This document shows positions 7,494 through 13,726 of a DNA stretch of 39,616 bases, in pieces. The notes below the pieces were generated by a model that was not told the origin of the DNA, did not search any database, and worked only from the letters and a program-made list of their open reading frames with translations. The stretch's first letter is position 1; each line of letters begins with the position of its first letter. Source of the DNA: Candidatus Altimarinota bacterium (GTDB lineage: Bacteria > Patescibacteriota > Gracilibacteria > UBA4473); the NCBI GenBank assembly GCA_021735575.1, contig JAIPGU010000002.1:1-39616 (forward strand), read 5' to 3'. Both the position numbers and the translations under genes were made by a program.

Positions 7494-8906
7494 TCAGAAT
7501 TCTCGAATCTGCAATGCCGGCATCATATTCTTTCCTGCGAGAATATCAGAGAGCAAAACAAACTTGTCCCCTTTTTTTATTGAACACATTTTTTGTTCAA
7601 TAATTTTTTTCATTGCTCTTTGGATCGTCTTCTCCGGGTCAGATGAGAATTTTATTTCCGCCGCTTCCACCCCCCACACCAGTTGCATTCTACGACAGGT
7701 ATCGATTTCATTTGTCATTGCCAAGACTGGCACTTGCGGACGAAAACTCGCCATCATATTTGCCATGTGTCCGCTGCGGGTAATAACCACAATCGCTTTA
7801 ATCTCCGGAAGATCGATAGCGGCCGCAGCCGCACTTTTACAAAACTCACTCCGCTCACAATCAGGTTCCGTACGTCTGATAGAACGCTTGGTCAGGTAAT
7901 TTTTTTCAGTGGCAAGCGCAATTGACCGCATCGCCTCGACAGATTTCAAAGGGAATTTTCCCCCCGCAGTCTCTCCTGACAACATTACTGCGTCGTTTCT
8001 CTGCCATGTGGCAGCAAAAACATCTGTTACTTCTGCACGAGTCGGCATCGGGCTGTGTTGCATAGACTCGAGCATCTGCGTCGCCACAATGACCGGTTTT
8101 CGGTATTGCCCCGCCATACGCGCTATTTCCCACTGGACAATCGGCACTTCAGCGAATGGGATTTCCGCTCCCAAGTCCCCTCGCGCCACCATAATGCCAT
8201 CTGATGCTTCAAAAATCGACCCCAGTCGTTCCACAGCATCGAGTGTTTCTATCTTTGCAATCACAGAAATAAATGATTTTTTGTCTTGCAGAAACTGCTT
8301 TACTTTTCTGATTTCTTCGGCGGAACGAACAAAAGACAACGCTATGAAATCCACACCCTTTTTTATCCCGAAATGAATATCCGCCCAATCTTTATCAGTG
8401 ATAGAGTCCAGCGATACATCTTTCCCAGGAAGATTGAGGTGACGGCGAGAAGTAAGTTCTCCCCCGTCGATTATTTCACAAAACACGTCTTTCTTTTTCT
8501 TCTCTTTTACTCGAAGCGTCATATTTCCATTATCCACAAGAATAGTATCCCCCACTGCCACATCGTAAATAAAGGCATCATAGTTGACAGACACTTTTCC
8601 CGAAGCTTCGTAATCGGATGCATGATCAACCGTCAAAATAAGAGTTTTTCCTTTTTTCAATTGAATCGGCACTTTTAAATCCCCCGTACGAATCTCTGGA
8701 CCTTTTGTGTCCAGCATAATAGCGCAGGGATAAGCACGCGTTTTATTAATCTTCTGAATACGATCTATCACTCGTCCATGCCACGCGTGATCTCCATGAG
8801 AAAAATTCAAGCGAAATACGTTTACCCCTTTCTCTATAAGCTTTTCCAGCATTTCAAGGCTCTCTGTCACCGGACCGACGGTTGCAACAATTTTTATTCT
8901 GCGCAT
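7494..8906 (-). CDS. pyk: Pyruvate kinase
   Basis: This enzyme converts phosphoenolpyruvate and ADP to pyruvate and ATP, the last step of glycolysis. The sequence starts RRIKIVATVGP, with RLNFSHGDH near residue 33 and the substrate segment MLDTKGPEIRTG near residue 64. The catalytic lysine lies in ISVIAKIET, Mg-binding MVARGDLGAEI follows, and the signature PVIVATQMLESM is intact. The B domain between about residues 70 and 165 is present, and the C-terminal domain continues to residue 470, so the protein is full length. Its promoter lies in the 3' end of the neighbouring upstream gene. Confidence 0.97.
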   Translation of the reverse strand: MRRIKIVATVGPVTESLEMLEKLIEKGVNVFRLNFSHGDHAWHGRVIDRIQKINKTRAYPCAIMLDTKGPEIRTGDLKVPIQLKKGKTLILTVDHASDYEASGKVSVNYDAFIYDVAVGDTILVDNGNMTLRVKEKKKKDVFCEIIDGGELTSRRHLNLPGKDVSLDSITDKDWADIHFGIKKGVDFIALSFVRSAEEIRKVKQFLQDKKSFISVIAKIETLDAVERLGSIFEASDGIMVARGDLGAEIPFAEVPIVQWEIARMAGQYRKPVIVATQMLESMQHSPMPTRAEVTDVFAATWQRNDAVMLSGETAGGKFPLKSVEAMRSIALATEKNYLTKRSIRRTEPDCERSEFCKSAAAAAIDLPEIKAIVVITRSGHMANMMASFRPQVPVLAMTNEIDTCRRMQLVWGVEAAEIKFSSDPEKTIQRAMKKIIEQKMCSIKKGDKFVLLSDILAGKNMMPALQIREF

Positions 8907-8916
8907 ATCAGGGGAA

Positions 8917-8945
8917 ATTGTAGTTTATTTTTGAAAAGACGACAA
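8917..8945 (-). promoter_or_regulatory. Near-leaderless promoter of pyk
   Basis: TTGTCG (8940-8945) and TACAAT (8917-8922) on the minus strand are 17 nt apart. The ATG follows 10 nt after the -10 box, giving an expected leader of only 2-4 nt and no room for a Shine-Dalgarno sequence. Confidence 0.65.
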
Positions 8946-9299
8946 AAAAATAAACTCCACCAATAAGAGAAAAAGTCCGAAAAGTACCGCCTCAAAAACT
9001 CCCAACAGACGAAATAACTGCAAACCCAAAAGCACGGTTACAAAAAGTGCTAGAAAAATCCCTCTTCTCAGCGCAACAAAAAACACGGGGGTTCCCAATT
9101 TTTTCCCTCGCACGATTTCTGATCCAAAAAAACACACAAATGTTCCAAAAGAGGCAATCCCAAAAAAAATCGAAATGAAGAATGTAAAAAGAGCAATAAA
9201 ACTCTGTGGCCCCAGGGGATCAAGACTGGTAAGAGAGGTATAAAAAATAGAGCCACTCAAGAGCAAAACAAGAAACGTAAGAAAAAAGTTTCGAAACAT
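8925..9299 (-). CDS. Four-helix hypothetical membrane protein
   Basis: This 124-residue protein is very hydrophobic, with four predicted membrane segments at roughly residues 4-22, 34-60, 78-97 and 101-120. A short basic loop (RGKKLG, then RRG) lies between helices two and three. I do not recognise a characterised family. The ATG at 9299 is the only ATG; an upstream GTG would lie in the adjacent palindromic element. The gene precedes pyk on the same strand and contains the pyk promoter near its end. Confidence 0.7.
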   Translation of the reverse strand: MFRNFFLTFLVLLLSGSIFYTSLTSLDPLGPQSFIALFTFFISIFFGIASFGTFVCFFGSEIVRGKKLGTPVFFVALRRGIFLALFVTVLLGLQLFRLLGVFEAVLFGLFLLLVEFIFLSSFQK

Positions 9300-9309
9300 A
9301 TTTGTTGAA

Positions 9310-9463
9310 GGAAACACTGAAAAACTACACTTTTCTAAATTTTTTAGAAAGAAAAAAGTACTTTTTCTAAAAAATTAAAAGAAAAGTTCATCCTAAAAAA
9401 TATTATCTTTTCGGCTACAAAAAGCTCAAAAATTTTTTAACGGATGATTTTTCCAGTGTTTTC
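9310..9463. repeat. Palindromic element with GGAAACACTGA ends
   Basis: This 154-nt AT-rich element has inverted ends: GGAAACACTGAAAAA at the left, and TTTTTCCAGTGTTTTC at the right. Inside is the hairpin TTTCTAAA/TTTAGAAA. Its right end directly abuts the stop codon of the prepilin peptidase gene (9464-9466), and its left end lies 10 nt before the start of the membrane protein gene. The first 45 nt are nearly identical to 27492-27540 upstream of proB. Confidence 0.65.
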
Positions 9464-10231
9464 TTAAAAAAGCCCTAAGAAAGAAGAAATCGCCTCCCAT
9501 GTACTCCCTCTATCATACAAAAAAAGAAGTGTGATAGGAAGCAGGAAAGCACCGAGAGGCACTTTTGATTTTCGTCCCAACTTTCCCCAAAAGAGAAAAG
9601 GAAGGCATACGAAAAGTCCTAAAACATAGGATAAAAAAAGTGCAGGAAATAAGAGATCTATTCCCAGCAAAAGCCCCATAAATGCTCCCAATTCCATATC
9701 TCCCGCTCCAACCCATGTCCCACGAGAAAAAAAATACTGCAATGCATAGAATGCAAAACCAATACCGCCTCCCAACAAGAAATCAAGGAATACACTTTCT
9801 CTGGTAAAACTCCAGGCAAGAGCAATTCCCACTGCCGGAAGGGAAATGCGCCGATCAACTTCCTGAAATCGTATGTCGTATACAAAAAGAAGCAGTGCAC
9901 AAAAAACGGAAAGAAACAGGAATATCGAGCCAGAAGTTGAATAAAATTTTTGTACAAACAAAAAGGCCGTCACGGCAAATAGAAGCTCTGTAAGTGGGTA
10001 AAAAATAGAAATAGAAGTGTGACAAAAGCTACATTTCCCTCGCTGAAAAACCCATGAAACAAGAGGAATTAAATGGCGCACACCAAGCGTTTTTCCACAT
10101 TTTGTGCACCGAGAACGTCCTGACAAAATACCTTTTTGATCATGGTGCAGCCTCCAAACAAGGAGAGTAGCAAAGCTCCCCAGACAGGCTCCTCCAAGCA
10201 GTGCTACCAAAGAAGGAAGAATATTATGCAT
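9464..10231 (-). CDS. pilD: Type IV prepilin peptidase / N-methyltransferase
   Basis: This membrane enzyme cleaves the leader of type IV pilin-like proteins and methylates the new N-terminus. The N-terminal part has GACLGSFATLLVWRL, then two CxxC pairs (CTKCGK and CSFCHT at about residues 42-73) of the zinc-binding loop. The two catalytic aspartates of the A24 family lie in YDIRFQEVDRRIS and in GAGDMELGAFMGL, where the common form is GxGDxKL. About seven membrane helices fit the family. At 255 residues the length is normal. No pilin gene is seen in this window, so its substrates must lie elsewhere. Confidence 0.93.
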   Translation of the reverse strand: MHNILPSLVALLGGACLGSFATLLVWRLHHDQKGILSGRSRCTKCGKTLGVRHLIPLVSWVFQRGKCSFCHTSISIFYPLTELLFAVTAFLFVQKFYSTSGSIFLFLSVFCALLLFVYDIRFQEVDRRISLPAVGIALAWSFTRESVFLDFLLGGGIGFAFYALQYFFSRGTWVGAGDMELGAFMGLLLGIDLLFPALFLSYVLGLFVCLPFLFWGKLGRKSKVPLGAFLLPITLLFLYDRGSTWEAISSFLGLF

Positions 10232-10308
10232 GCGTATTTGTAAAAGTCTGACACAGAAAGAAAACTACAAAAAGAAGAAGGAACGAGAATATACTACTGA
10301 GGTATTTG

Positions 10309-10431
10309 AGAAACCCTCAAAAATAGCAAAAAACGAGGCGACAAGCCGAACTTCCAATGAGACGTACGGATTTTGTACGACGAATGAAGTTTGGCGCAGT
10401 CAACGATGTCTTTTGCATTTTTCAGGGTTTC
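10309..10431. repeat. Palindromic element with conserved stem-loop core (copy 1)
   Basis: The inverted ends (GAAACCCTCAAAAAT and ATTTTTCAGGGTTTC) enclose ACGAGGCGACAA and a long hairpin: GCCGAACTTC (10345-10354) pairs with GAAGTTTGGC (10386-10395), with CGTAC/GTACG stacked inside. The core is about 75% identical to 33325-33413, and the stem differs there by paired changes. It fills the gap between holA and the prepilin peptidase gene. Confidence 0.7.
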
Positions 10432-10443
10432 CATTTGTAAAAA

Positions 10444-11418
10444 TTAATCGCGACACACAGCAAGTATAAACTTTTCAACCGCAAGCTCCAATTCTGATGT
10501 ATCATCAACCGAAAGAAAAATTTTTCCCGTTTTTATATTCTGTTCCATTTCAAACAATTGATCATACATGGCCTGTATCTTTCCCCGCGAGAAGTGCTGT
10601 GTATGGGGGATTGTTTTTTGTATGACAAATGGATTAAGTTTTGTACTGCTCGCAATGCTTCTTTGGTCTAATCCTTGTTCAATCCCACTTCGTAACTGCG
10701 CATGAATACGAACTTCTCGTTGAAGCATTGGAAAAATTTCATGAACCGAAATTCCACTTTCAAGCAATTCCCTGAATCGACGAAACGCCGATTGGACAGA
10801 CCGACGACTCAGACTCTCCAAAAAATCCCAGATAACTGCCTGAGGATTCGGAAGTACTAAATCCGTTATCATCTTCTCTGTCACTTCTCCCTCGCTAAAC
10901 GCAACAAGTTTTTCTATTTCTCGAGACAAGTGCCACAAGTTTTCACCACACCGAGAAAGTAATTTTTGGGCACATCCGTGAGACATTTTCCCTCCGGCTT
11001 TTTCTGCAAAACTTTGGATCCACCGAAGCGTTTTGGGTCCGTCAAAGGGATCAAACCGTTCTACTTGAGCCTGCTCCAAAAAAAACTTCGAAAATTTTGT
11101 TCTCTTGTCTAATTTTGGTTCAATTACCATGACCGTACAGGTGTCTTTTTGCTCCTCTAATTTTTCGAAAAAATTCACCTCTTCCGCTACTTCGAACTTT
11201 TCTCCATCCCAAAAACTCTCTAAAAAAAGAAGTCTTTTCCCTCCAAACAAGTTCTGTGTAAAAACAGAGTTCTCTACGTCAGCGAAGGTATTTATTTCTT
11301 CGAATATCTCTATATCACCATCGGGATATTTCTTCCGAAACGCATCACGATAAAAATTAATTCTTTCTCTCAAACGAAAATCGTCTTCCCCACAAATCAA
11401 AATAAGATTCGAGATCAT
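10444..11418 (-). CDS. holA: DNA polymerase III subunit delta
   Basis: The delta subunit opens the beta clamp and is part of the clamp loader; the clamp gene dnaN is also in this window. The sequence begins with ILICGEDDFRLRERINFYRD, the degenerate nucleotide-binding region of the family. The AAA-like lid region (residues 140-210, including LWHLSREIEKLVAFSEG) follows. The C-terminal helical collar has FRELLESGISVHEIFPMLQREVR and KTGKIFLSVDDTSELELAVEKFIL. At 324 residues the length is normal. The start overlaps the tsaE stop by 4 nt, so the two are translationally coupled. Confidence 0.93.
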   Translation of the reverse strand: MISNLILICGEDDFRLRERINFYRDAFRKKYPDGDIEIFEEINTFADVENSVFTQNLFGGKRLLFLESFWDGEKFEVAEEVNFFEKLEEQKDTCTVMVIEPKLDKRTKFSKFFLEQAQVERFDPFDGPKTLRWIQSFAEKAGGKMSHGCAQKLLSRCGENLWHLSREIEKLVAFSEGEVTEKMITDLVLPNPQAVIWDFLESLSRRSVQSAFRRFRELLESGISVHEIFPMLQREVRIHAQLRSGIEQGLDQRSIASSTKLNPFVIQKTIPHTQHFSRGKIQAMYDQLFEMEQNIKTGKIFLSVDDTSELELAVEKFILAVCRD

Positions 11419-11870
11419 GCTTCCAAAAATTTAATATTTCTCATTCCCACCCCCGCCCCATGGTCCAAACGTAACACATATTTCTTACCAGAAAAAGCAT
11501 GATTTGCTTCTTCTGATATATTATTCGGCCATTCTACAAAGGTGGAGCAGGTTCTATCTTCGGCTATATCACCAAAACCGCGTGCAAAGAACTCAGCAGG
11601 AGAAGAGAGTCTATAAAAATCGAAATGAGCGAATGCTCTCTCTCTTCCCTGATATTCGTTCAAAAAAACGTAGGTGGGAGAACATATCTCTTTTGTTACT
11701 CCGAAATGCATTAACACTTCTCGTATAAAAAACGTTTTCCCAGCCCCCAACCCTCCTTCCAAAAAAAGGGAAAAATTTTCCTCTGGCGATAAAAAATTTT
11801 GGAATATCTCTTTCGCCAATAGTTTAGTTGCTTCTTGATTGGGAACTTTTTTCTGCAAAATCAGTTTCAT
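11415..11870 (-). CDS. tsaE: tRNA threonylcarbamoyladenosine biosynthesis ATPase TsaE
   Basis: TsaE is the ATPase that works with TsaB and TsaD to make t6A at position 37 of ANN-decoding tRNAs. The sequence has the Walker A motif EGGLGAGKTFFIRE, the family segment SPTYVFLNEY, HFDFYRL, and FVEWPNNI near the end. Its 151 residues match the family. It is followed by holA with a 4-nt overlap. It is divergent from the MBL-fold gene across only 47 nt, where TTGTCT and TACTGA (18 nt apart) make a plausible promoter. Confidence 0.95.
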   Translation of the reverse strand: MKLILQKKVPNQEATKLLAKEIFQNFLSPEENFSLFLEGGLGAGKTFFIREVLMHFGVTKEICSPTYVFLNEYQGRERAFAHFDFYRLSSPAEFFARGFGDIAEDRTCSTFVEWPNNISEEANHAFSGKKYVLRLDHGAGVGMRNIKFLEA

Positions 11871-11917
11871 TTTCAGAATTTTTCAGTACACTCACGGCTG
11901 AAATGTAGACAAAAAAA

Positions 11918-12469
11918 ATGAAAATTCAATTTTTTGGTGAAAACTGTTTCTCTCTCTCCGACAAGAAAGCAACCGTTGTTTTTGATCCCAATCAAAAGTG
12001 CACACTTAAAAATGTGGACTTTGTAACAAATTCTGGACAATTCAAGAAAGCCACTCAAACACTTTCCGCCAAAAAAACACTCTCGCTTCCTGGAGAGTTT
12101 GAAATTTCTGGTGTTTTGGTGCGAGGGTTCTATTCTCGACCGGAAAATGTTGTGTACAAAGTTACTTGCGAAGATGTTGCTTGTGCTCATTTTGGAACTC
12201 TGGAAAAGAAACCTTCTCCTGAATTTTTTGAAAAATTGGGGGAAAATATAGACATTGTGCTCCTGAATCTCAATGAAAAATTCACCCCCAAAGACGCAAA
12301 GGAACTCATTGAAACCCTTGAACCGCGTTGGACTATCATCGGTGGAGACCAGTCTCTCTTCCCAAAAATGATAGAAGAGGGAGCGAAATTACTGGAGGAA
12401 AACAATTTTTCTGTATCCTCCACAGCCCTCAACGAAGAGAAAACCGAAATATTGATTTTGTCGACATAG
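11918..12469 (+). CDS. Metallo-beta-lactamase-fold protein lacking metal ligands
   Basis: The 183-residue pattern follows small MBL-fold proteins common in CPR genomes. MKIQFFGENCFSLSDKKATVVFDP corresponds to the usual MKIxYxGHSCFxI...DP. LPGEFEISGVLVRGF matches GEYEIxGVxVxG, and CAHFGTL stands where active members have CHLGDL. The HxHxDH loop is absent (VDFVTNSGQF instead), and the later aspartate and histidine ligands are also replaced. I infer the fold is kept without metal-dependent hydrolysis. The stop codon is the first three bases of the inverted-repeat element that follows. A TAGACA hexamer lies 6 nt before the ATG. Confidence 0.75.
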   Translation: MKIQFFGENCFSLSDKKATVVFDPNQKCTLKNVDFVTNSGQFKKATQTLSAKKTLSLPGEFEISGVLVRGFYSRPENVVYKVTCEDVACAHFGTLEKKPSPEFFEKLGENIDIVLLNLNEKFTPKDAKELIETLEPRWTIIGGDQSLFPKMIEEGAKLLEENNFSVSSTALNEEKTEILILST

Positions 12470-12650
12470 AGCAGATTCAGAATAAAATGATATTTAATTT
12501 TGTCTTTCTGAGCCCCGCCAAGGCGGAGAGAAGAATCTTCATTATATCCTTTAAAATGCTTATTTTGAAGTTCCTTCGACTCTCCCGCGTACGCGGGATC
12601 GCTCAGGAAGACATTTATATATCATGTCATTTTATTCTGAATCTGCTCTA
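12467..12650. repeat. 184-bp element with perfect 24-bp terminal inverted repeats
   Basis: The outer arms 12467-12490 and 12627-12650 are perfect inverted repeats (24 of 24), beginning TAGAGCAGATTCAG. Just inside are TGTCTTTCTGAG (12501-12512) and CTCAGGAAGACA (12602-12613). These are the ends of the element type seen at 3180 and 7157. The centre carries GCCCCGCC/GGCGGAG and CCCGCGTACGCGGG palindromes. No coding capacity is seen. The left arm supplies the TAG stop of the MBL-fold gene. Confidence 0.75.
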
Positions 12651-12660
12651 GAAAGACACA

Positions 12661-12697
12661 AAAAAACCGCCTCCGTTTGTATATGGGGCGGTTTTTT
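12661..12697 (-). terminator. Intrinsic terminator after the cold-shock gene
   Basis: An 11-bp stem (AAAAAACCGCC with GGCGGTTTTTT) carries T runs on both strands. It lies 20 nt past the cold-shock stop on the minus strand and could also stop plus-strand transcription. Confidence 0.85.
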
Positions 12698-12716
12698 CCA
12701 GAACACTTTGAGACAT

Positions 12717-12917
12717 CTATTCCGTCACAAGTGCAATCTTTTCTGCTTTTGGTCCTTTATCGGACTGACCCATCTCAAAAGTGACGACGTCACCTTCTTT
12801 GAGGCTTTCAAATTCAACGCCTTCAAGATCGTTGGCGTGGAAGAAAACATCTTTTGATTCTCCCTCGGGAGAGATGAATCCAAAGCCGTTTAAAAGCTTT
12901 TTTATGGAACCTTTCAT
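12717..12917 (-). CDS. Cold-shock domain protein
   Basis: This 66-residue single OB-fold protein binds single-stranded RNA and DNA and acts as an RNA chaperone. RNP1 is NGFGFIS (residues 10-16; the usual form is KGFGFI) and RNP2 is DVFFHAND (23-30). The length and the C-terminal GPKAEKIALV are typical of CspA-like proteins. It is monocistronic with a strong terminator downstream. No Shine-Dalgarno sequence precedes the ATG; a leader rich in T and C is present. Confidence 0.95.
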   Translation of the reverse strand: MKGSIKKLLNGFGFISPEGESKDVFFHANDLEGVEFESLKEGDVVTFEMGQSDKGPKAEKIALVTE

Positions 12918-13168
12918 GGTAAGAAGAGGTTAAGAAATATATTCCGCAAGATTTGTATTGGAGGAATCTATTATCAAACCCTCTAAAACGCGACCATTGG
13001 AAACTCATATTACAAGGTAAAAGAGAATAAGCAAGGACTTTGCAAAGTTCGCAAGATTTGTGCTGACTTGCCATGCATAGTTTTGTCCACAAACAGCCCG
13101 CCTTCGCATAAAGCTTCGTCGGGCACGCTTCCATTTCCGATTCGTTACACTCATCGCAAAGCGAAGTG

Positions 13169-13265
13169 TGGTGCCGCGAGATAGAATTGAATTCACCACG
13201 GCGAACTTACAGCTACCGACACAAGGATTTTCAGTCCTTTGTCCGCCGCGGCGGACTACCGCGGA
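13169..13265 (-). pseudogene. Degenerate tRNA-Phe copy
   Basis: This minus-strand sequence matches the intact tRNA-Phe at 13515-13589 in the acceptor strand, the whole anticodon arm (AAGGACTGAAAATCCTTGTGTCG) and the 3' end with CCA. The D arm is replaced by a perfect 16-nt palindrome (GTCCGCCGCGGCGGAC). About 24 extra nt interrupt the T arm, and the first acceptor pair is mismatched, so it is very unlikely to work as tRNA. The nuclease gene runs into it and uses the TGA in the anticodon loop as its stop. Confidence 0.75.
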
Positions 13266-13494
13266 ATACAAAGTCACGCCCTTTCCCAGTTTTTAATATT
13301 TTTTCTCTCACCATAGCTTCTGAACGAGAATTGAAAAATTCAAAATGAATAAGTTTCCATGGAGCTCCATTTTTCGTAGATTTTTCAAAACCAGAATTAT
13401 GCTGAAAAAGCCTTCTTTCTAAATTATTAGTATGACCAGTATACATTTTACCTGTCTTGGAGCTGTATAAAACATACACAAAGAAGCAATCCAT
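13231..13494 (-). CDS. Small GIY-YIG nuclease, embedded between two tRNA-Phe copies
   Basis: This 87-residue single-domain GIY-YIG protein belongs to the YhbQ/UPF0213-like group. The family core is seen as FFVYVLYSSKTGKMYTGHTNNLERRLFQHN (GIY and YIG appear as VYV and YTG). It is followed by the catalytic Arg in LERRL and the metal-binding Glu near FNSRSEAMVREK. The ATG at 13494 lies 20 nt after the CCA of the intact tRNA-Phe, so tRNA and nuclease are probably one transcript. The last ten residues (about RGSPPRRTKD) and the TGA are encoded by the 5' half of the degenerate tRNA copy. Known relatives include homing-type and repair-like nucleases; the role here is unknown. Confidence 0.85.
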   Translation of the reverse strand: MDCFFVYVLYSSKTGKMYTGHTNNLERRLFQHNSGFEKSTKNGAPWKLIHFEFFNSRSEAMVREKILKTGKGRDFVFRGSPPRRTKD

Positions 13495-13514
13495 ACTTTT
13501 TTCGTAAAGAAATG

Positions 13515-13589
13515 TGGTGCCGCGAGATAGAATTGAACTATCGACACAAGGATTTTCAGTCCTTTGCTCTACCACTGAGCTACCGCGGC
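13515..13589 (-). tRNA. tRNA-Phe (anticodon GAA), CCA encoded
   Basis: The minus strand gives acceptor GCCGCGG pairing with TCGCGGC (one G-U). The D arm is GCTC/GAGC, and the anticodon arm AAGGA/TCCTT holds loop CTGAAAA (anticodon GAA). The T arm is ATAG/CTAT with TTCAATT, and the discriminator A is followed by encoded CCA. It is the first element of a tRNA-nuclease-broken-tRNA cassette. Confidence 0.95.
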
Positions 13590-13626
13590 GAACAAAGCAT
13601 GGATGATTGCCAAAAAGAACGAACGA

Positions 13627-13654
13627 ATTGTACGAGAAAATAAACGTCAGTCAA
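13627..13654 (-). promoter_or_regulatory. Promoter of tRNA-Phe
   Basis: TTGACT (13649-13654), a 16-nt spacer and TACAAT (13627-13632) on the minus strand place the start about 30 nt before the mature tRNA 5' end. This promoter probably also serves the downstream nuclease. Confidence 0.8.
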
Positions 13655-13678
13655 CGTTTTTATTGAATCCCAAACGCT

Positions 13679-13706
13679 AAAAAAGCGCCCCCGAAGGGAC
13701 GCTTTT
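13679..13706 (-). terminator. Intrinsic terminator after the SLH protein gene
   Basis: AAAAGCGTCCC and GGGGCGCTTTT form a stem closed by a TTCG tetraloop, followed by a T run on the minus strand. It lies about 20 nt past the SLH gene's stop codon. Confidence 0.85.
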
Positions 13707-13726
13707 AATAGAATCGTCATAAAACA

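Noticed and set aside
10230-10469. 79-codon plus-strand ORF between holA and the prepilin peptidase gene
   Set aside because: It lies over the palindromic element. The homologous copy at 33300 does not keep the frame.
13005-13277. 90-codon minus-strand ORF through the broken tRNA-Phe
   Set aside because: It is an accidental frame over tRNA-derived and palindromic sequence, with no family features, and it overlaps the nuclease end.
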